Source: Trichuris trichiura (lineage: Eukaryota; Nematoda; Enoplea; Trichinellida; Trichuridae). From it: a stretch of DNA of 64,000 nucleotides. The notes under the pieces are model-generated. The model did not search any database. It saw nothing but the letters and a program-made list of their open reading frames with translations, and had not been told where the DNA came from. Shown here one piece after another: positions 60,101 to 64,000 of the stretch. Location: positions 939,001 through 1,003,000 of the forward strand of contig JBAJFE010000011.1 of assembly GCA_037903355.1 (NCBI GenBank). Reading direction: 5' to 3'. Position numbers and translations under genes: made by a program. Numbering within the stretch: position 1 is the stretch's first letter; each line of letters opens with the position of its first letter.

Positions 60101-63100
60101 GCCGCTTTTTTGTGTAATTAAGATACTCTTTCGCAATGCTTTTTTGACTTGTTTTCGCGCTTCAGTGTTCCACTGTTCTCGTGGAGTTCTTGAAAGGGGT
60201 TTCAAGTCGCCTACGTTATTTGATGATAGGATAAACGATGTCCTTCATCGTTTCTGTAAACGCATGCATCTTTAATGGGAATAGCAAGAATCACGAAATG
60301 TATTCTACAGCCTTTCACTGTTAGCATTAGAGCTCGGATGAGAATGCTCTTTGCACGCCAACAAATGACCGTTTTGAAACGTACTTAAACATTGGCCTTT
60401 CAGATAGCTCGGACATTGTTGACCAACGTTTGAAATTGATACTTGGCCTCATTTGGACACTAATATTGCACTATTCCATTTCTGTTCCCATTTGGGAAGA
60501 TGATCGAGACTTCGCGGACGGCACCAGGAAGAGACAATTCCAAGAGCCGCCTAAGCAGCGTTTGCTTAACTGGCTAAACACGAAAGTTTGCTGCTGAGAA
60601 ATATTGTTACCTATGTTCGCATTGGCGCACGTTGCTTTTCATTTCAGCTTCCTCAAATACCAGTGACCAATTTCACTTCCCAGTGGAGCGACGGACGAAC
60701 GTTGGGAGCTCTTGTGGATTCCATAGCGCCTGGTGAGAGTTGCCTTTGCTTTTTTGCATATGCAATGAGCAATCTTGCAGGACTTTGTCCCGAATGGAAA
60801 TCTTGGAAGCCAGCCTACGCGTTGAAGAATACAACAACCGCTATGGATTTGGCGGAGCAGTGGTTGACCGTACCAAAGTTGATTGAACCGGAAGAATTCA
60901 TCAGCCCCGACGTGGACGAGCTCAGCATGATGACATACTTGAGCCAATATCCGCATGCAAAGCTACGTCCCGGAGCTCCTTTGAAGCCCCCTGTTGAAGA
61001 ACTATCGCCCAGTCAGGTTTTAGCCTACGGTCCGGGTTTGAGTCAAGAAATCCCTATCGAAGAACAAGTGGGCTTCAATGTTGATGTGCAGGGAAGGCCT
61101 GGTGACGTTGAAGTTTTCATTACCGATCCTTTGCGTAGGACCGAAAAACCGGTAAGTCGACGGCGCCATATTTTTTGTCGCCTAACGTTTATCTGTTGTT
61201 TTTAGACGCGATTGACTTTCGACGAAAAATCTGGCACTTACATGGTTCATTATACACCAAAGGTGATTGGCTCCCATCAGGTTTGTATTTGGCTTGCTTA
61301 AGCACGAGATAGCGTGGTCAGCCGCAGCCGTTCATTTCAGGTGACCGTACGCTACAACGGAAGGAATATTGCTAAGAGCCCCTTTAACGTCAGAGTAGTT
61401 ACACCAAAGGCAGACATTAAGCAAATGAGCGTGTCAGGTCCGGGCTTACGTTCAGGTTTGGTCGTTGGAAAGCCGACCTACTTTGACATTTTTACAGCTG
61501 GTAAGCAAATTCTTAGCGGAACGCTTCTTAATTTATTCAGTATCTTCAATAGGTCAACTGCGCAATTAGCGTAAATTATCGCGAAATTTACGTGACTAAT
61601 AGGCGCAACGATTTTTCGCTCTTTCTTCTGTCGAAAGTAGCTTTGAATATTCCGCGCATTTGCGAATCATTACCGGGAAAGATAATTCGCGTAGTTAGAT
61701 TCTGTTGAGAAAACGTCTTCTCACTAACCTTTTATTAATGTTGTTGTATAGTCGCTTTGTCAGCGGTCGTCAGCTTAATCCCGAAAATTCAGCACTGGCA
61801 AATTATTCATGCGCGATTGCATCTAGGCAGAAAAACACATTTGCTGTCACCTTATATTTACTATAACTGTGAAGTCGTATTAGTAACTGGAAGCAACGCT
61901 TAGAAAAATAATATTTTAGTATTATCAGCTAGAGCGTTTACTGCTGCTGTAAAAAATGTAGTTAGTGGCTGATATGTTTCCCTTTGAGAAGTTTAAGCTA
62001 CGTAAGGCGAGTTGTTCAGCTTTTATTTTTGACATGCAGTAGTTTTGGGCTGCTGTGGAGCGGGACCAAGTTTCCATCCTTCCGTTTTGGTCTTCTTGTT
62101 GAGAAGCTTGAATGGAATTTAAAAAATTCATTCTATCCATTCGCTCCTGCTGATTTCACTATGCTTTCAACATGCTTCTGCTGTTGACAAGTAAGAAAAA
62201 AAACATAGTTGCGCAGGGAAAACATTTGGCAGATAGTGTACTGTCTGTCCTTACTATCGTTTGCATGTTCCAGTATAGGTTGTTTTTCGCCGTACCAAAT
62301 GCATTAGGCTTTTTTCAGGCGGTGAAGAGAAAGATTTTCAAGTATCAATTTTGGATTCAAATTGCCAGAACTCTTCGTTGAAGCCGATTCAAAGAAATAC
62401 AGGCAGCGGCATCTTACGATGCGAGTATACGCCGATAGTTTCCGGGCTGCACAGCATCAGCGTATTCTACGATCACGAACTGGTTTCCAGCAACAAAAGC
62501 CCCTTCGAGGTGTGGGTAGCTCCAGGTAAGCGTCTTCTGCGCCTTTTAATTAAAAGTTTTGTAGTCCACTGCCTTAAAGCGGAGAAAGTTTGCGCAGTAT
62601 AGTTTTTTGACGGTTAACCAAATTATCTTTTATTTTTTAACATATTTTTTTTGCAGCGTTCGATGCTAACCGGATACACGTGGTTGGTCGTGGCATCCAA
62701 GCTAGTGGAGTCAGACTTGGCGACCGAAACGTTAGCTTCCGTGTAACTTGCGACGATGAAAACGCGGAAGCAGCTCGACTTCTCGTCAAAGCTCGGCAAC
62801 CTGGTACGAGTGCATCTAATTTAGACGTCAACCTCGTATAGTCCTTTTTCTTGCCTTATAAGGTTTCTTTTTGAAGAGGGTGCAATTGCTGCAGCGGAAT
62901 GTCTGCGTCTTGCAAACCTCGTCTCTAAGTCGGGCAAGGATGTTTTGTATCCGAATGACTAGAAAGTGGCAGATCCGCCTGCTCTGCTTAGTGAATAAAG
63001 TCTAATGACTTAAAGTATCTTCAGCTGACAATTTTGTACATTTTTTGATCAGACGTTTTGATAATTAGGCCAGTATGGGGCACAGCTTTGACTCGATGCC

Positions 63101-64000
63101 TAGTGCAGGCAAGAATGGGACAATCGATACATTCGCTTGAGGGAGTTGCGTCCTTGCCGGCACCATACTTTTCGGGCCTTTTCGCTTGTTTACTCAGTTT
63201 ATTTTAGATGGTTTGTCTTTAACGTTGAAGCGTTCGGATTCTGGTGGCGTCGGCTTGAATGCCGCATTTTGCTATGAGCCGCGGATAGTTGGTATCCATA
63301 AATTTCACATTTTCTACAATGACCAAGAACTCGCCCAAAGTCCTTTCGAAGTAGCCATTGCAATATGTAAATGTCTAACATGTCATTTGCTCGAATCTGT
63401 AGGTAGCCATTGGCCCAACCATGAGGTCGGCTATTAAGGCTTTCGGACCTGGCCTGAAACGCGGTGTTGTTGACAAGCCATGCAAATTCACAGTCGAAAC
63501 AAACGGCGAAGTTTGCTCCCTCGGTAAGCTCGCTTATTGCTCATTGAAATTCTCTCAGCGCATTCATAGTCATTCAGAGCTAGTTTTGGCCGTAGGAAAG
63601 TCACTTGAGCGGGCTTTCATTGCACTCGTTAACGGTAGGGAACCGAATAGGCTAAGGTTTTAATTAGTATAAATCATTGCCAAATTGCCAACGTGATTTT
63701 GCGGCGTTGAGCCAGATTAAGTCTGGCATGTCGGACAGCTTTAAAGGGGCACTTTTTACTTTCTAATCACATTTCCTGAAGGGTATTCAAAGTCCTCTTT
63801 ACCGTTTATGCGTACCGCATGAATTTCGAACTCTGCGAAGTAATCCTTTTTTCCCATGTTGAATGAACGTGGACTGTTTCCTCATTAGAGAGTAAGTTTC
63901 CAACGCGCTTAGTTTTAGTCCATTTCAGAATATACAAGCACCGGCGGTGTTTGTTCCTTGTTACTTTTAGTACGGTTCTGTCGGGGCAGTGGAATTCTAG
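57138..64000 (+). CDS. FLN: filamin, 5' part (continues past the right edge)
   Basis: Ten exons are visible (57138-57468, 60404-60585, 60648-60732, 60781-61151, 61206-61280, 61341-61500, 62319-62525, 62657-62803, 63208-63366, 63407-63523), all in phase. The actin-binding region has CH1 ([20 protein letters not shown] ... [15 protein letters not shown]) and CH2 ([20 protein letters not shown], then [20 protein letters not shown] ... [13 protein letters not shown]). Immunoglobulin-like filamin repeats follow ([67 protein letters not shown]). Filamin crosslinks actin and anchors membrane receptors. Intron 1 is 2.9 kb. No further exon is recognisable in 63524-64000, so the next one lies beyond the window. 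Confidence 0.94.
63524..64000 (+). other. filamin intron sequence at the right edge
   Basis: After the donor CTC-G|GTAAGC at 63524 no filamin-repeat coding sequence reappears before the end. The sequence is T-rich on the sense strand, as in this gene's other introns. Confidence 0.5.

Noticed and set aside
60588..61205. A 205-residue continuous frame across filamin exons 3-4
   Set aside because: It reads through two introns. The segments between 60733-60780 and after 61151 have GT-AG ends and interrupt the CH2 and repeat sequences.

Overview
The window is nuclear DNA from a small-genome animal. Nearly every gene is split by introns of about 45-60 bp with GT-AG (sometimes GC-AG) ends, and the gene set is metazoan: Wnt, filamin, ANKHD1/Mask, XRCC4 and a nerve/body-wall-type globin. 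The globin, the intron style and the close gene packing point to a nematode. The presence of XRCC4 and the moderate GC content fit an enoplean (Trichuris-like, clade I) worm better than Caenorhabditis. That placement is inference.

Layout, left to right. At 1.3-2.3 kb lies ATP23, a mitochondrial metalloprotease (+), tail to tail with a globin gene (-) whose two coding exons are separated by a 3-kb intron. From 6.1 to 11.5 kb there is no recognisable coding sequence. A WDR76-like WD40 gene (-) at 11.5-14.2 kb carries one in-frame TGA and a probable one-base frameshift. AATF/Che-1 and the Fe-S scaffold gene NFU1 lie close together on the minus strand (16.2-19.1 kb). A short single-exon gene from a Tigger/CENP-B DNA-binding domain follows (19.8-20.5 kb).

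A complete 14-exon ANKHD1/Mask gene (-) fills 21.5-31.4 kb. It is divergent from DLD, the E3 subunit of mitochondrial dehydrogenase complexes (+, 32.0-34.0 kb). DLD converges on the 22-exon 5-oxoprolinase gene OPLAH (-, 34.0-39.4 kb), and their stop codons overlap on opposite strands. Next come a tRNA-Pro(CGG), YPEL5, an XRCC4 homologue, a ubiquitin-like-domain gene and an unrecognised single-exon gene (46.4-47.1 kb). After a 4.4-kb gene-poor stretch comes a Wnt-5-like gene (-, 51.5-53.1 kb). The first ten exons of filamin (+) begin at 57.1 kb and run off the right edge.

The splice models for Mask, DLD, OPLAH, AATF, NFU1, XRCC4, Wnt and filamin were joined exon by exon, and each keeps one open frame throughout, so these are intact genes. 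ATP23, NFU1 and DLD are mitochondrial, and OPLAH belongs to the glutathione cycle. No obvious functional cluster is present beyond this. I saw no CRISPR array, prokaryotic operon or intact transposon.
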